Shown here piece by piece: positions 17,957-27,802 of a DNA stretch of 64,000 nucleotides (the stretch's first letter is position 1; each line of letters opens with the position of its first letter). This DNA is from Paludibacteraceae bacterium (lineage in GTDB: Bacteria; Bacteroidota; Bacteroidia; Bacteroidales; Paludibacteraceae), in NCBI GenBank assembly GCA_017477325.1, contig JAFUWV010000011.1, positions 234,272-298,271 of the forward strand. Direction: 5' to 3'. A program made the translations under genes and the position numbers. The notes below the pieces were generated by a model that was not told where the DNA came from, ran no database searches, and saw nothing but the letters and a program-made list of their open reading frames with translations.

Positions 17957-19726
17957 TTATTTAACCATCTGACCAAGTACGGTGTGTTTCTCACCATTCT
18001 TGATAATATAAACATTACCATTCTCAACCACTTTCTTCACATTAACAGCCTTGGCATTGATGTCTTCAACACCGGTTGCTACAGCAGCAAATGCTGAACC
18101 TACGTTAGCACCGTCGATAGCCTGAACAGCGAATGTATAGTCGCCTGTGCCTTTGAAGGTGTAAGAAAGAGTGGTAAGGTATGCGGGAACAAGACCTGCA
18201 ACCTTCTGCTTGCCGGTTTTCTCGTCAGCAGGAACAAGCATCCATACAGAGCCGTCAGAAGCTTTTGCCATGATGTTGTAGCGGAGAGCTACAGCAGGAG
18301 TGTTGTCGTCGGTAGCAGCTTCCCAGGTGATGGTGTAGCCATCGGCACCTTTCTTTACAGCCACGTTCTTCGGAGCTGAAGGAGCTGCGTTGGCAGCAAG
18401 AGCAGCACCGAGAGTGTCCTTTACGGTGTTGAATGCTATACCGTCGCTCCAGCGACCGTTAGCATCTGACCAACCGCTAACCTGGATGTCGAGAGTGTTG
18501 TCACCATTGAGGTCAACAACGCTGGTTGCACCACCACGTGCAGAGAGCTGATCCAGACCGGTTGCAGCAGTGAAACCTACTTCTGTGAATGTACCGTCAC
18601 CGTTGCCGTAAGCTATAGAAACAGTGGGCCAACCTGTGTGCGCAAAGTCCATGATACCATCGTTGTTCATATCGCCCATGCCGACAACTGTCTGACCGCC
18701 GGCAAGACCGGGGTTCTCAGCCTGAGTGAACTTGCCTGCCTTGTCGTTCAGATAAAGGTTGGCTGAGTTAGCCCAACCGTTGTTCAGGTCACGACCCATC
18801 TCTACTATGTCGAGCCAACCGTCCTGGTTTGCATCAACAGGAATAAGCAAGCCCTGATTCTCAGCAGCAGCAAACTTCATATCAAGTTTGGTGTAGCCAC
18901 CTTTGCCGGTGTTCATGTAAACATACGATGCACCATTACCTTTTTCTATCACACCTTCTCCATTGGGCAGTTTGTCAGCATTGTCGTCGTAACCGGAGAG
19001 AAGCAGATCCATATAACCGTCGTTATTGAGGTCGGCAACGGTTACACCACCACCGTTAACCTGTGCAAATACTTCTGCACCGATAGTAGCTTTGTCTTCT
19101 ACAAACTGGAACACACCTTCAACGTTTTTGAACAGAGCGGTCATACGTCCGTGTTCGCCATCCCATTTGCCACCTGCATTGCCATTCAGCACGAGGTCGG
19201 TCCAACCGTCGTTGTCAAAGTCAACAGGAGCAATCATGTGCTGAGTGTTATCATTTTTTTCGCTATAAACACCGGGGAGATAGTTGTCCATATCCTCCTC
19301 GAAAGCATAACCCTCAGCAGCACCGAGGTTCTTCATTACATAGGTGTAAGTGGTAGTTGCATCAGGTGTACCTACAACGATAAGGTCGAGATTGCCATCG
19401 TTGTTGTAGTCCATCCATGCAGCAGAAGCCCACTGAAGAGCAACAAAATCGTCAGGAAGAGTAACTGCTTCAAACTGACCGTTTCCGGTGTTCTTCAGCA
19501 GACCGACAAACATACGGGAAGCATCCTGACCACCTACGTAGAACAGGTCGAGGTCACCATCGTTGTCATAGTCACCGAATACCATAGCGCAACCTGCCAT
19601 TTCGTTTGGCAATACGCTTGTTTGTTCACCACCGGTCATCATCTTCAGTTCGAACTTGGCCGGATTGATAGCCATCATGCTTGCTGCCATCATAATTGCT
19701 GCAGCAGAAAGGAAAAACTTTTTCAT
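17957..19726 (-). CDS. Exported FG-GAP/VCBS beta-propeller protein of the PUL
   Basis: 589 residues with signal peptide MKKFFLSAAAIMMAASMMA. At least six FG-GAP-type units are visible (FGDYDNDGDLDLFYVGG, AWMDYNNDGNLDLIVVG, DFDNDGWTDLVLNG, DLNNDGYMDLLLSGYDDN, DANQDGWLDIVEMG, GDMNNDGIMDFAHTG), giving a calcium-binding beta-propeller. A fibronectin type III-like domain follows (APSAPKNVAVKKGADGYTIT). The short C-terminal motif NVYIIKNGEKHTVLGQMVK recurs in the second PUL and may be a sorting signal. It sits directly after SusD, where SusE/SusF-type glycan-binding proteins normally lie, so a surface glycan-binding role is the best guess. Confidence 0.85.
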   Translation of the reverse strand: MKKFFLSAAAIMMAASMMAINPAKFELKMMTGGEQTSVLPNEMAGCAMVFGDYDNDGDLDLFYVGGQDASRMFVGLLKNTGNGQFEAVTLPDDFVALQWASAAWMDYNNDGNLDLIVVGTPDATTTYTYVMKNLGAAEGYAFEEDMDNYLPGVYSEKNDNTQHMIAPVDFDNDGWTDLVLNGNAGGKWDGEHGRMTALFKNVEGVFQFVEDKATIGAEVFAQVNGGGVTVADLNNDGYMDLLLSGYDDNADKLPNGEGVIEKGNGASYVYMNTGKGGYTKLDMKFAAAENQGLLIPVDANQDGWLDIVEMGRDLNNGWANSANLYLNDKAGKFTQAENPGLAGGQTVVGMGDMNNDGIMDFAHTGWPTVSIAYGNGDGTFTEVGFTAATGLDQLSARGGATSVVDLNGDNTLDIQVSGWSDANGRWSDGIAFNTVKDTLGAALAANAAPSAPKNVAVKKGADGYTITWEAATDDNTPAVALRYNIMAKASDGSVWMLVPADEKTGKQKVAGLVPAYLTTLSYTFKGTGDYTFAVQAIDGANVGSAFAAVATGVEDINAKAVNVKKVVENGNVYIIKNGEKHTVLGQMVK

Positions 19727-19815
19727 GATTTTAATTTTTTAGGGGTTGATATTGTTGTTAATTATTTGAATGTTTCTATAGTTGTTATCTAATATTTATT
19801 CACTATTATCCATAA

Positions 19816-21408
19816 TCAGTATCCCGGGTTCTGGTCGGCAGGCGAGAGGTTGTTGTTAGCCTTAATCTCGGTGTCGGGAATCGGATACAGAAGGAAGTGG
19901 CTGTCACCCTGCAAGGTGCCTGTCTCGCGTGCCCACTTGTTGTGCTGCATTACGCGCTTAACGTATAGTCCGGCGCGAGTGAGGTCGATACGGCGCCAGC
20001 CCTCGCAACTGAGCTCGCGTGTACGCTCGTCGAACAACTTGTCAAGAAACTCGTCTTTGCTCATAGCCGTCCACTCTTTGGAAGAATCCCAGTTGCTTCC
20101 GAAACCGCGCTTGCGCACTTCGTTGACCATATTGAGAGCCTCGGGCTGTCTGTCCAGTTCGTTCAGACACTCTGCGTTCAGCAGATAGATGTCAGCAAGG
20201 CGCAGATAATAGGTGTTCTTGCCTGCATTCCAGAACGACTGAACGCCATCAGTGCGGATGTCTTCGTATTTCTTGAAGTGAGGCAGAAGTTGGTCGTCGC
20301 CGAAACCAGTGACTTCAGTACATTTAGCACCCTGGTAAGTATAGTCTGTACGGATAGACTCCTCAAAACGCAAGTCTCCTGTCTCCCACAGTCCGGGGCC
20401 GCCATCGATGGTCTCGGTAGCCTTGCTGTAGGCCCAGGCCGAAGGATTGACGAGGTCGTAGCCACCGAAGTAGCATGTGGATGGAGAGGTGGCGGCACGT
20501 GAGCCAATATGCCACTGCAGACCGTGCACGTCGGCCTCCAGACTGCCCCAATAGAGGGTGTAGATGGCCTCCAGTTCACAGCTCTTCTCAGGATTCCACA
20601 GATCAGCATAGTCGGGCATCAGATCGAACTCGCCGCAATTGATTATCTCTTCCAGCAGTTTCTGGGCCTTGTCGTAGTCGCGATAACCTGACTTGCCTGC
20701 AAGCGACTCGTCCTCCCATGCTGACATATACAAGCGTGCAAGCACTGCCTGGGCAGCCCACTTGGTAGGAATACGCAGGTCAGCCTGCTTGGTCTCAGGC
20801 AGACGCCGGATAGCATCTTCAAGGTCTGCCACTATGTATGCATAAGTATCAGTTATGTTCATTCTGCCCTTGAGAACGATGTTGCCGTCTTTCACTTCAG
20901 GAATCGGCAGACCTCCCCAATACTGGGCCATCTCGAACAACATGGCACCACGGTAGAACTCCGCCTGCCCGATGAACGACGAAATGCGTGCAGAGTCTTC
21001 GCCGGCAACAGGCATCTTTGAGAGAGCATCAAGCGCTTGCGAAGCACGAATGATGACGGGCCAACGAATATTCCACGCTGCTGCCACGCAGACGTTCTCA
21101 CGGTTGAAGAGACCGTTGTAATAGTCAAGACTGGCTTGCGGAGCTTCGGTCCACACCTGATAGTCACCTTGGCGTGTCTCGTCCAGACCAAGGAATACAT
21201 ACAGTCCGGTACGCTCATAGCGGGTACGGCGGAAGCAGTAATAAACGCCGTTCAGGTAGGGCTGGATATTGTTTATATCGGCAAACACCTGCTCGGTCGA
21301 GAGAGCAGTCTGAGGCTCCTGCGACAGAAAATCGCTACAACTGTCCATGGCGATGACACTTCCTAAGAGTGCCAAAGCTACGATAGATTTATTAATTATA
21401 GTTTTCAT
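19816..21408 (-). CDS. SusD/RagB-family outer-membrane lipoprotein
   Basis: About 530 residues; the ATG at 21408 gives [20 protein letters not shown] followed by the lipobox region MDSCSDFLSQEP. SusD hallmarks include the N-terminal LSQEPQTALSTEQVF, the TPR-like FIGQAEFYRGAMLFEMAQYW, and the C-terminal RLADIYLLNAECLNEL and DLTRAGLYVKRVM, ending NNLSPADQNPGY. It is the glycan-binding lid that pairs with the SusC transporter encoded 48 bp upstream. The substrate is inferred from neighbours to be an alpha-galactoside. Confidence 0.95.
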   Translation of the reverse strand: MKTIINKSIVALALLGSVIAMDSCSDFLSQEPQTALSTEQVFADINNIQPYLNGVYYCFRRTRYERTGLYVFLGLDETRQGDYQVWTEAPQASLDYYNGLFNRENVCVAAAWNIRWPVIIRASQALDALSKMPVAGEDSARISSFIGQAEFYRGAMLFEMAQYWGGLPIPEVKDGNIVLKGRMNITDTYAYIVADLEDAIRRLPETKQADLRIPTKWAAQAVLARLYMSAWEDESLAGKSGYRDYDKAQKLLEEIINCGEFDLMPDYADLWNPEKSCELEAIYTLYWGSLEADVHGLQWHIGSRAATSPSTCYFGGYDLVNPSAWAYSKATETIDGGPGLWETGDLRFEESIRTDYTYQGAKCTEVTGFGDDQLLPHFKKYEDIRTDGVQSFWNAGKNTYYLRLADIYLLNAECLNELDRQPEALNMVNEVRKRGFGSNWDSSKEWTAMSKDEFLDKLFDERTRELSCEGWRRIDLTRAGLYVKRVMQHNKWARETGTLQGDSHFLLYPIPDTEIKANNNLSPADQNPGY

Positions 21409-21420
21409 AATCTGCAATCT

Positions 21421-21452
21421 TTAAATCATTAAATCCTTAAATCTTTAAATCC
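21421..21452. repeat. Octamer tandem repeat between susC and susD
   Basis: Four exact-period 8-bp units TTAAATCN (ttaaatca, ttaaatcc, ttaaatct, ttaaatcc) fill the 48-bp gap between the susC stop and the susD start. Confidence 0.85.
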
Positions 21453-21456
21453 AACA

Positions 21457-24400
21457 TTAGAAGCCTATATTAAGACCTACGACATACATACGGGATGACG
21501 GATAATAGTCGCCGCTCTCCGGGTCGTAGCCTTTATATTTGGTGAAAGTAAACGGATTGTTGGCCGTGAAATAGATGCGTGCATTGTCGAAATAGATTCT
21601 CTGCATCCACTCTTTAGGGAAGGTGTATGACAATGTCATGGCAGATATCTTGAGGAACGATGCATCCTGAATACCGTGGTCAACCATACTCATTGAGAAG
21701 CGGTCTGAGCCCCAATATGCGCGGTTGATATCAGTGTTGGTGTTCTCAGGCGTCCAGCGGTTGAGGTTGTCGGCATGAGTGGTGGTAGCACCGTTGGTCT
21801 GCATCAGGGTCTCATACAGGTTACTGATGCGTCGTGCACCGAAACTGTATGTTGCCACAATCTGCAGACTCAGTCCGCGCCATGACAGCTCCGTATGAAT
21901 ACCGCCATAGAACTTAGGATCGGTGTTACCTATAATATAGCGGTCGCCATCGTCAATCACTTTGTCGCCATTGCGGTCAACAGGCAGGATGTCACCCGGA
22001 CGAACCTTGCGGCCGCCGAGGTCGAGTGTTGCCACGTATTCCATATCTTCCTCCTGGGCTATCTTGTCGAACTGATAAACGTAGATATTGTTGAGCGACT
22101 CACCAAGGAAGAGGTTGCCGGTGCGCTGAACAGAGTTGCCCGACACGTTGTATATCTTGTCCACATCGCCATACAAAGCAGTGATTTTGTTTCGTGCCGT
22201 AGCCACGTTGAATCCTATGTTCCACTCCCAGTCTTTGGTCTTGACGGCGTTGAGGTCGAACTTGAACTCGGCACCTTGGTTGAGCAGGCAACCTACGTTA
22301 TCCAGCATGTAGGAGTAGCCGTAAGTTCCGGCAAGACTGCGTTGCATAAGCAGGTCCTCATTCTTGGTGTAGAAATAGTCGAGTGTCATCTGAATGCGAT
22401 TGTGCCAGAATGCCATGTCAAGTCCTACGTTAAGCTGCTTCTGAGTCTCCCAGCGGAGATCAGGATTGCCATAAGTACCATTGGAGCCGCCACGAGCCAT
22501 ACCATTGTTGACGAATACGAAAGTCTCAAGAGTGGTGCGTGTAGAGAAGATGGTATTGTAGCCGTAGTTAGGAATATTCTGGTTACCTACCAGACCATAG
22601 CCCAAACGCAGACGCAGGTTGTCAACTACATTCTGATCTTTCATGAACTGCTCACCTGTGATGTTCCAGCTTGCTGCCACTGACGGGAAGAAGCCCCATT
22701 TGTGAGAGGGTCCGAACTTGGATGAACCGTCGGCACGGCCGGTGAAGGTGATATAGTAACGCGAGTCATATACGTAGTTGGCACGAAGGTATGCCGACAT
22801 AAGCGAGTAACTGGTCCACGAACTGCTCCACGAAGATTGCTCTTTGTTGGTGGCAGCACCTATATTCTTGTATCCGAACAAGTCGTTACCAAAACCTACA
22901 GCATTGATTTGGTTCCAGTTGTTACTATAGTACGACATGTCCATACCTACAACGGCGCCTATTCTATGCTTCTCGGCTATAGTGGCGTTATATGAGACTG
23001 TGTTATCCCACTGCCAGTTCAAGCTCTTTGTACGATATTGCTGGGCATAACCGTCGTAAGCGTTCTGATACGATGTTGTACTCTGAGTGTTGAAGTAATA
23101 GTCATTCTCTTGCTGGGCGAAGTCAAGCGAGAAAGTAGAACGAATATTCAAGCCTTTGACAGGGTGAATGTCGATATAGTTAGAAGTCAGATAGCGGAAT
23201 TTGTCCACATCGCGGGTGATAGTATTCATCGCTTTAATAGGGTTGTGGAACGACTGGCTCTCCAGTTTGCCCTCCCACATATAATACTGCTCATCATTGA
23301 TGTAGTACAGAGGGTCGGCACGGAAGGCTACAAGATACATATTGTCGTCTGCCATCGGATTCTCAACTGAATACGCAAGCGAGTTGTTGGTTCCTATCTT
23401 GAGCCATTTGTTCACGTCGAACTCCAGGTTGACCTTACCGTTGTAGCGGTGATAGGCAGAACCTACAATCTGACCCTTCTGGTTGGAATAACCGAAACTC
23501 GTGAAGTAATTGACATGGTCAGTGGCACCGGAGAAGGTGACGTTGTGGTTATGCTGGAAACCCGGACGCGTAATCTCGTTAACCCAGTTATAGGTCAAGC
23601 CTTCTTTGTATGCATCCATTTCCCATGAAGCAAAAGCTACGTTCTGGTTTATACGCTTGCCGTCGATAAGCAGATAGCGCTCAATGTATTTGTTACGGTC
23701 GGCAGTCGGGTTCTGGTCAATATACTTGTTGGCATAGGAGTCAACACGATAGTCGAAAGTCTGCGGACCGTCCATGACAGGAATATTGTTGGCAAACGTC
23801 TGCCAGCCTACCCAACCGTCGTAAGTAACGCGCCCCTTACCTTTCTGGCCGCGTCTGGTGGTGATGACTACAACACCGTTGGCACCACGGGCACCGTAGA
23901 GAGCAGTTGCGGAAGCATCTTTCAGAATCTCTATGCTGGCTATGTCGTTGGGGTTGATGGTGGAGATGTCGGTGTCGTCAATCATGATGTTGTCAATGAC
24001 ATAAAGAGGAGTGGTACCATAGGAGATTGAGTTGTTACCACGAATCTGAATGGAGGCGTTGGCTCCCGGCTTCGGGTTCGACTCGATATAAACACCCGGC
24101 ACCTTGCCTTGCAGGGCCTGGTTGAGGTTAGCTGTAGGCACTTCCTTGATCTGGTCGGCAGAAATGCTGCCTACGGAACCCGTAAGGTCCGACTTCTTCA
24201 TTGCAGCACCTACAACGACAACTTCGTCTATTGTCTGACTGGTTTCCTGCATACGGATGTTGAGAGTGGTCGAAGCGGATACTTTCTGGCGCTCCGTGTC
24301 GTATCCGATATAAGAGAACGACACGAGATCTGCCTGCTGCAGAGTCAGTGAGAAGCGGCCATCGATGTCTGTTATCGTACCGGTCGAGTTCTTCGGACTG

Positions 24401-24525
24401 GAGACACTCACACCTACAAGCGGTTCACCCGACTGGGCATCAACCACTGTACCGGTTAGATTGATCTGCGCCATTGCCAAAGCAGGCAAAAGCAATAGAA
24501 GCAATGTAAGTTTGATGTGTTTCAT
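21457..24525 (-). CDS. SusC/RagA TonB-dependent outer-membrane transporter
   Basis: 1022 residues. Signal peptide MKHIKLTLLLLLLPALAMA, then a carboxypeptidase-D-like regulatory domain (INLTGTVVDAQSGEPLVGVS), a plug domain (EVPTANLNQALQGKVPGVYI, DASATALYGARGANGVVVIT) and a 22-strand beta-barrel ending YVVGLNIGF. No STN domain is present, so it is not expected to signal through an ECF sigma/anti-sigma pair. With the downstream SusD it imports oligosaccharide across the outer membrane using TonB energy. A nonamer array lies just upstream of its start codon. It is probably transcribed with the GH36 gene. Confidence 0.96.
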   Translation of the reverse strand: MKHIKLTLLLLLLPALAMAQINLTGTVVDAQSGEPLVGVSVSSPKNSTGTITDIDGRFSLTLQQADLVSFSYIGYDTERQKVSASTTLNIRMQETSQTIDEVVVVGAAMKKSDLTGSVGSISADQIKEVPTANLNQALQGKVPGVYIESNPKPGANASIQIRGNNSISYGTTPLYVIDNIMIDDTDISTINPNDIASIEILKDASATALYGARGANGVVVITTRRGQKGKGRVTYDGWVGWQTFANNIPVMDGPQTFDYRVDSYANKYIDQNPTADRNKYIERYLLIDGKRINQNVAFASWEMDAYKEGLTYNWVNEITRPGFQHNHNVTFSGATDHVNYFTSFGYSNQKGQIVGSAYHRYNGKVNLEFDVNKWLKIGTNNSLAYSVENPMADDNMYLVAFRADPLYYINDEQYYMWEGKLESQSFHNPIKAMNTITRDVDKFRYLTSNYIDIHPVKGLNIRSTFSLDFAQQENDYYFNTQSTTSYQNAYDGYAQQYRTKSLNWQWDNTVSYNATIAEKHRIGAVVGMDMSYYSNNWNQINAVGFGNDLFGYKNIGAATNKEQSSWSSSWTSYSLMSAYLRANYVYDSRYYITFTGRADGSSKFGPSHKWGFFPSVAASWNITGEQFMKDQNVVDNLRLRLGYGLVGNQNIPNYGYNTIFSTRTTLETFVFVNNGMARGGSNGTYGNPDLRWETQKQLNVGLDMAFWHNRIQMTLDYFYTKNEDLLMQRSLAGTYGYSYMLDNVGCLLNQGAEFKFDLNAVKTKDWEWNIGFNVATARNKITALYGDVDKIYNVSGNSVQRTGNLFLGESLNNIYVYQFDKIAQEEDMEYVATLDLGGRKVRPGDILPVDRNGDKVIDDGDRYIIGNTDPKFYGGIHTELSWRGLSLQIVATYSFGARRISNLYETLMQTNGATTTHADNLNRWTPENTNTDINRAYWGSDRFSMSMVDHGIQDASFLKISAMTLSYTFPKEWMQRIYFDNARIYFTANNPFTFTKYKGYDPESGDYYPSSRMYVVGLNIGF

Positions 24526-24535
24526 GATGATATTT

Positions 24536-24571
24536 AGTTTGCTTAGTTTGTCAAGTTTGTTATGTTCGACG
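24536..24571. repeat. Nonamer tandem array 5' of susC
   Basis: Four 9-bp units (agtttgctt, agtttgtca, agtttgtta, tgttcgacg) lie 10 bp upstream of the susC start. They belong to the same RAGTTTGNN type as the array at 2557-2619. Confidence 0.75.
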
Positions 24572-24578
24572 AGTCTTA

Positions 24579-26756
24579 TTAGTTGGCTTCGAGCAGAATC
24601 ACTTTGCTGTCAAACTCGTTGTACATAGTGAAGCGAAGTCCGTACTTCATAAGGTAGTCACCTGAGAAAGTCTTGCCCTCAAGAGGCGAGAACCATGAGT
24701 ACTGCTTGGTGTCTTTGTTAATCTCATGCAGAGTGTAGTTCTTATGCGGATCAAGCCCTTGGAGCACAAGCGATGTCTTCTCGCCATTGATAGTCTTCTT
24801 CAGCAGATATGAGAACACTACAGCTTTCTGCTTGTTTTCCGTCACATACATCATGGCGGTGCGGCGGCTCTCGTAGGGAGAGAGCAGACGGTAGAGGTCG
24901 CCTTGCTGAACAATGTCACGTATGCCGTAATACTCCTGAATGGCATTCTTGGCGAACTGCTTGTCTTCCGCAGTCATATCTTTGGGCTGAAGGTCCATAC
25001 CCAGTTTGGCAGACATAGCCACATCGAAGCGGAACTTGAGCGGTATGATGCGTTTGGTGATATGGTTCGGAACCACGCTCACGTGGCTGGCAAGTGCCAT
25101 TGCCGGGAAGAAATAGGTTGTTCCCCACTGAATGAAGATACGGTCCAAAGCATCAGTGTTATCACTTATCCAGAATTCATCGAAATAGCGCAATGTACCA
25201 TAGTCTATTCTTCCGCCGCCACCCGAGCAGAGCATCATGTGGGTGTCAGGATACTTCTCACGAACGCGGTCAAGCACATTATACAGTCCGCGCGTGTATT
25301 CAATAAACAGGTGCGACTTCAGTTCCGGCTTCAGGTATGCGGATGCCGCATTGGTCATAAAGCGGTTGCAGTCCCACTTGATATAGGCTATACCCGGGTT
25401 TTGCTGCATAGTCTGGTCAACAACTGAGAACACATAGTCCTGCACCTTGGGATTGCAGAGGTCGAGTATCATCTGATGACGCTGGGTGTCAATCTCGCGA
25501 TTGGGCTGTGTGATAACCCAGTCAGGATGTTTCTCATACAGTTCGCTCTTCGGATTAATCATCTCAGGCTCCAGCCATATACCGAACTGAATACCTTTGT
25601 CATTCGCCTCTTTAACCAGACAACCCAGGCCATTGGGCAGTTTCTCATGATTGGTCTCCCAGTCGCCGAGTCCCTGATGGTCAGAGTTGCGGGGATACTT
25701 GTTGCCGAACCAGCCGTCGTCCAGAAGGAAGAGTTCGAAACCCATATCGGCTGCATCGCTTATAATGCGTTTCAGTACTTCTTCGTCGAATTTGAAATAA
25801 GTCGCCTCCCAGTTGTTGAGCAGTGTCATACGTGTGCGGTCACCCATGTGAATGCCGTACTCTTTTGCCCAGCGGTGGAAACGGCGGGTGACGGTGCCTG
25901 TGCCGGAGGTGGAATAAGTGAAGAGCATCTGAGGAGTCTTAAAGACTGTTTTCTGGGGTAACTTGTAATGCGATGCATACGGATTCATACCGCCTGCTAT
26001 GTGCAAGTCGCCCAATTGGTCAACTTCGAAGCGCAGTTCCCAACTGCCGGGCCACTCCAGCTGACCTGCCAGCACATTGCCGCTCTGCTCGGCCGCCTTA
26101 CCGTTTTCTGACAGCAGGAAGCAGGCATGAGCATACTGATTGCTTCTGACTCCCAAACGCGATTCAATCTTTTTTGTACCGTAAATGAGTTCTTGTTCCT
26201 GCATCTGCATCTCTTGCGCCCAGTCACCGTGGAACTCGGTGAGGAAATATTTCTGAGCAGAAAGCGTAAGGTAGGAAGAAGCAAAATCATACAGCGTCAC
26301 GCCCTTCTTCTCTGCATGCTCTATCTCCATGTATTGCTCAATCACATCGCTCTTCTGATAAGCCTTGAAGAAAAGGCGGACTTGAACAGGATAAGCGGGA
26401 TCAAGGAGATTGATTTGAGTTGTAACTATATCACCCTCCGTCTTTACGGAATGGCTGTCATATACAAGTTCTGAGGAGGTGTTTCCGTCTTGATGAACCA
26501 CACGCAAAGCAGCTTCGCCTATAGCCTTACCGCCAAAAGTGGGGAAAGCGTCAAAGCCGGCAACTGCCGATTCATACTCTGCCTTGGACATCAGTCGCTC
26601 GCCGATATATGTCTGAACGAGTTTCTTGCCCTGCTCCGCCTTGAAAGCCAGAGCCGTTCCCGATGTTTCAATGACTATGGTCTGCTGACCTGAAGCAGGC
26701 GCTAAAGCCAAGATTGCCAACAGAAAAAACAAGGAAAATAATCTTATGATTCTCAT
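24579..26756 (-). CDS. GH36 alpha-galactosidase, exported
   Basis: 725 residues from the ATG at 26756, which starts a signal peptide (MRIIRLFSLFFLLAILALAP). An N-terminal beta-supersandwich precedes the catalytic barrel with LFLLDDGWFG, GIWLEPEMINPKSELY, the nucleophile strand AYIKWDCNRF (Asp about 462) and the acid/base segment FWISDNTDALDR (Asp about 532). The CSGGGGRIDYGTL loop is also present. These are the GH36 signatures for hydrolysis of alpha-1,6-galactosides such as melibiose, raffinose and galactomannan side chains. Likely periplasmic. It has its own promoter just after the AraC gene and leads into susC. Confidence 0.95.
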   Translation of the reverse strand: MRIIRLFSLFFLLAILALAPASGQQTIVIETSGTALAFKAEQGKKLVQTYIGERLMSKAEYESAVAGFDAFPTFGGKAIGEAALRVVHQDGNTSSELVYDSHSVKTEGDIVTTQINLLDPAYPVQVRLFFKAYQKSDVIEQYMEIEHAEKKGVTLYDFASSYLTLSAQKYFLTEFHGDWAQEMQMQEQELIYGTKKIESRLGVRSNQYAHACFLLSENGKAAEQSGNVLAGQLEWPGSWELRFEVDQLGDLHIAGGMNPYASHYKLPQKTVFKTPQMLFTYSTSGTGTVTRRFHRWAKEYGIHMGDRTRMTLLNNWEATYFKFDEEVLKRIISDAADMGFELFLLDDGWFGNKYPRNSDHQGLGDWETNHEKLPNGLGCLVKEANDKGIQFGIWLEPEMINPKSELYEKHPDWVITQPNREIDTQRHQMILDLCNPKVQDYVFSVVDQTMQQNPGIAYIKWDCNRFMTNAASAYLKPELKSHLFIEYTRGLYNVLDRVREKYPDTHMMLCSGGGGRIDYGTLRYFDEFWISDNTDALDRIFIQWGTTYFFPAMALASHVSVVPNHITKRIIPLKFRFDVAMSAKLGMDLQPKDMTAEDKQFAKNAIQEYYGIRDIVQQGDLYRLLSPYESRRTAMMYVTENKQKAVVFSYLLKKTINGEKTSLVLQGLDPHKNYTLHEINKDTKQYSWFSPLEGKTFSGDYLMKYGLRFTMYNEFDSKVILLEAN

Positions 26757-26782
26757 GGTTTTTGTATTGTTGTTAAGTATCG

Positions 26783-26813
26783 CAAAATTAGTGGGTTTTA
26801 CAGTGTCGCACAA
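26783..26813 (-). promoter_or_regulatory. Promoter of the GH36-susC-susD transcript
   Basis: On the minus strand, TTG (26811-26813), 20 bp, then TAATTTTG (26783-26790), 27 bp before the GH36 start. It sits between the regulator gene and the PUL, a natural target for that regulator. Confidence 0.75.
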
Positions 26814-26824
26814 TAGACAATAAT

Positions 26825-27748
26825 TCAAGTTTTATGCACGATATTATTACTATTGGTACTGTCTTTCTCACGTCCGCGACGCTTGAAAGATGAAGGTGAC
26901 ATATCCATTATTTTCGTAAAGACACGCGAGAAATACAGCGGGTCGTCAAAGCCGAGCAGAGGACATATCTGGTTGATGCGCATGCCGTGCAGGTCAAGCA
27001 GTTCGCACGCTTTCTGCACCTTCAGCCGGGTAAAGTAATCAAGCGGAGGATAGCCGGTTTTCTTCTTGAATACTCCTGAGAAATGCGAGGGAGAATAGCC
27101 TATATAGTCGGCTATCTCCTGCAGCGTCAGTTTCCGCTGCAAATTGTCACGCATGAAATGTATGGCGCGCTCTATTATATCGACTCCCGCACTGCCCGAA
27201 TGTTTCACATGACGCCACTTGTCAGGATAGACTAGTGAGCCAAGGAAATGGTAAAGCGAGGTTATGGCATAATGCATGTTATCCATTCCATACCCCATCG
27301 CCATACAACCGAATATCTCCTCAAAGAGTTGCAGGCGGTCTTCTATGCGCGAGTCTGCCGCAACGGCTATCTCCGTCACACGGGGCTGGCCATCGGCAAA
27401 GATATATGCCTTTTTTCCTTTGAAGTGAATCCAATATATAGTCCATGGATCATCGTCGGAACTGCCATAAGCGTGCGGAGTGTTCTGCGGAAGAATGACG
27501 AACTGGTTACGGTCCAGGTCGGTACGCTCGCCATTGACCATGAACCAACCTTTGCCGTCGACACAATACAGAAGCACATACTGCCCTACTCCGTGCGGAC
27601 GGTGCACCTCGTGCCCCTCTGCCTGAGGATAGTAGCCTATGTCTGTTATGTGCAAGTCTTCTCCAAGCGGGTCACGCTCCAGCTCTTCTATCACAGAGTT
27701 GGGAAGCACGACCACTCGCGAACCGGGGAATCCATCAAGTCGTTTCAT
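26825..27748 (-). CDS. AraC-family transcriptional regulator with cupin sensor domain
   Basis: 307 residues. The N-terminal cupin-like domain (HGVGQYVLLYCVDGKGWFMV, FVILPQNTPHAYG) probably binds a sugar. The C-terminal double HTH of AraC/XylS type covers about residues 195-295 (LTLQEIADYIGYSPSHFSGV, INQICPLLGFDDPLYFSRVF). Cytoplasmic. It sits directly upstream of GH36 and downstream of the DUF5107/MFS pair, so it is the likely local activator of the alpha-galactoside PUL, similar in layout to RafR/MsmR-type regulators. A 14-bp direct repeat (AGTTTAAAGTTGTT at 27759-27772, then AGTTTAAAGTATCA) lies upstream of its start. Confidence 0.92.
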   Translation of the reverse strand: MKRLDGFPGSRVVVLPNSVIEELERDPLGEDLHITDIGYYPQAEGHEVHRPHGVGQYVLLYCVDGKGWFMVNGERTDLDRNQFVILPQNTPHAYGSSDDDPWTIYWIHFKGKKAYIFADGQPRVTEIAVAADSRIEDRLQLFEEIFGCMAMGYGMDNMHYAITSLYHFLGSLVYPDKWRHVKHSGSAGVDIIERAIHFMRDNLQRKLTLQEIADYIGYSPSHFSGVFKKKTGYPPLDYFTRLKVQKACELLDLHGMRINQICPLLGFDDPLYFSRVFTKIMDMSPSSFKRRGREKDSTNSNNIVHKT

Positions 27749-27802
27749 AAGACTGTAGAGTTTAAAGTTGTTAGTTTAAAGTATCAGGTGCATCGCAGCT
27801 GC

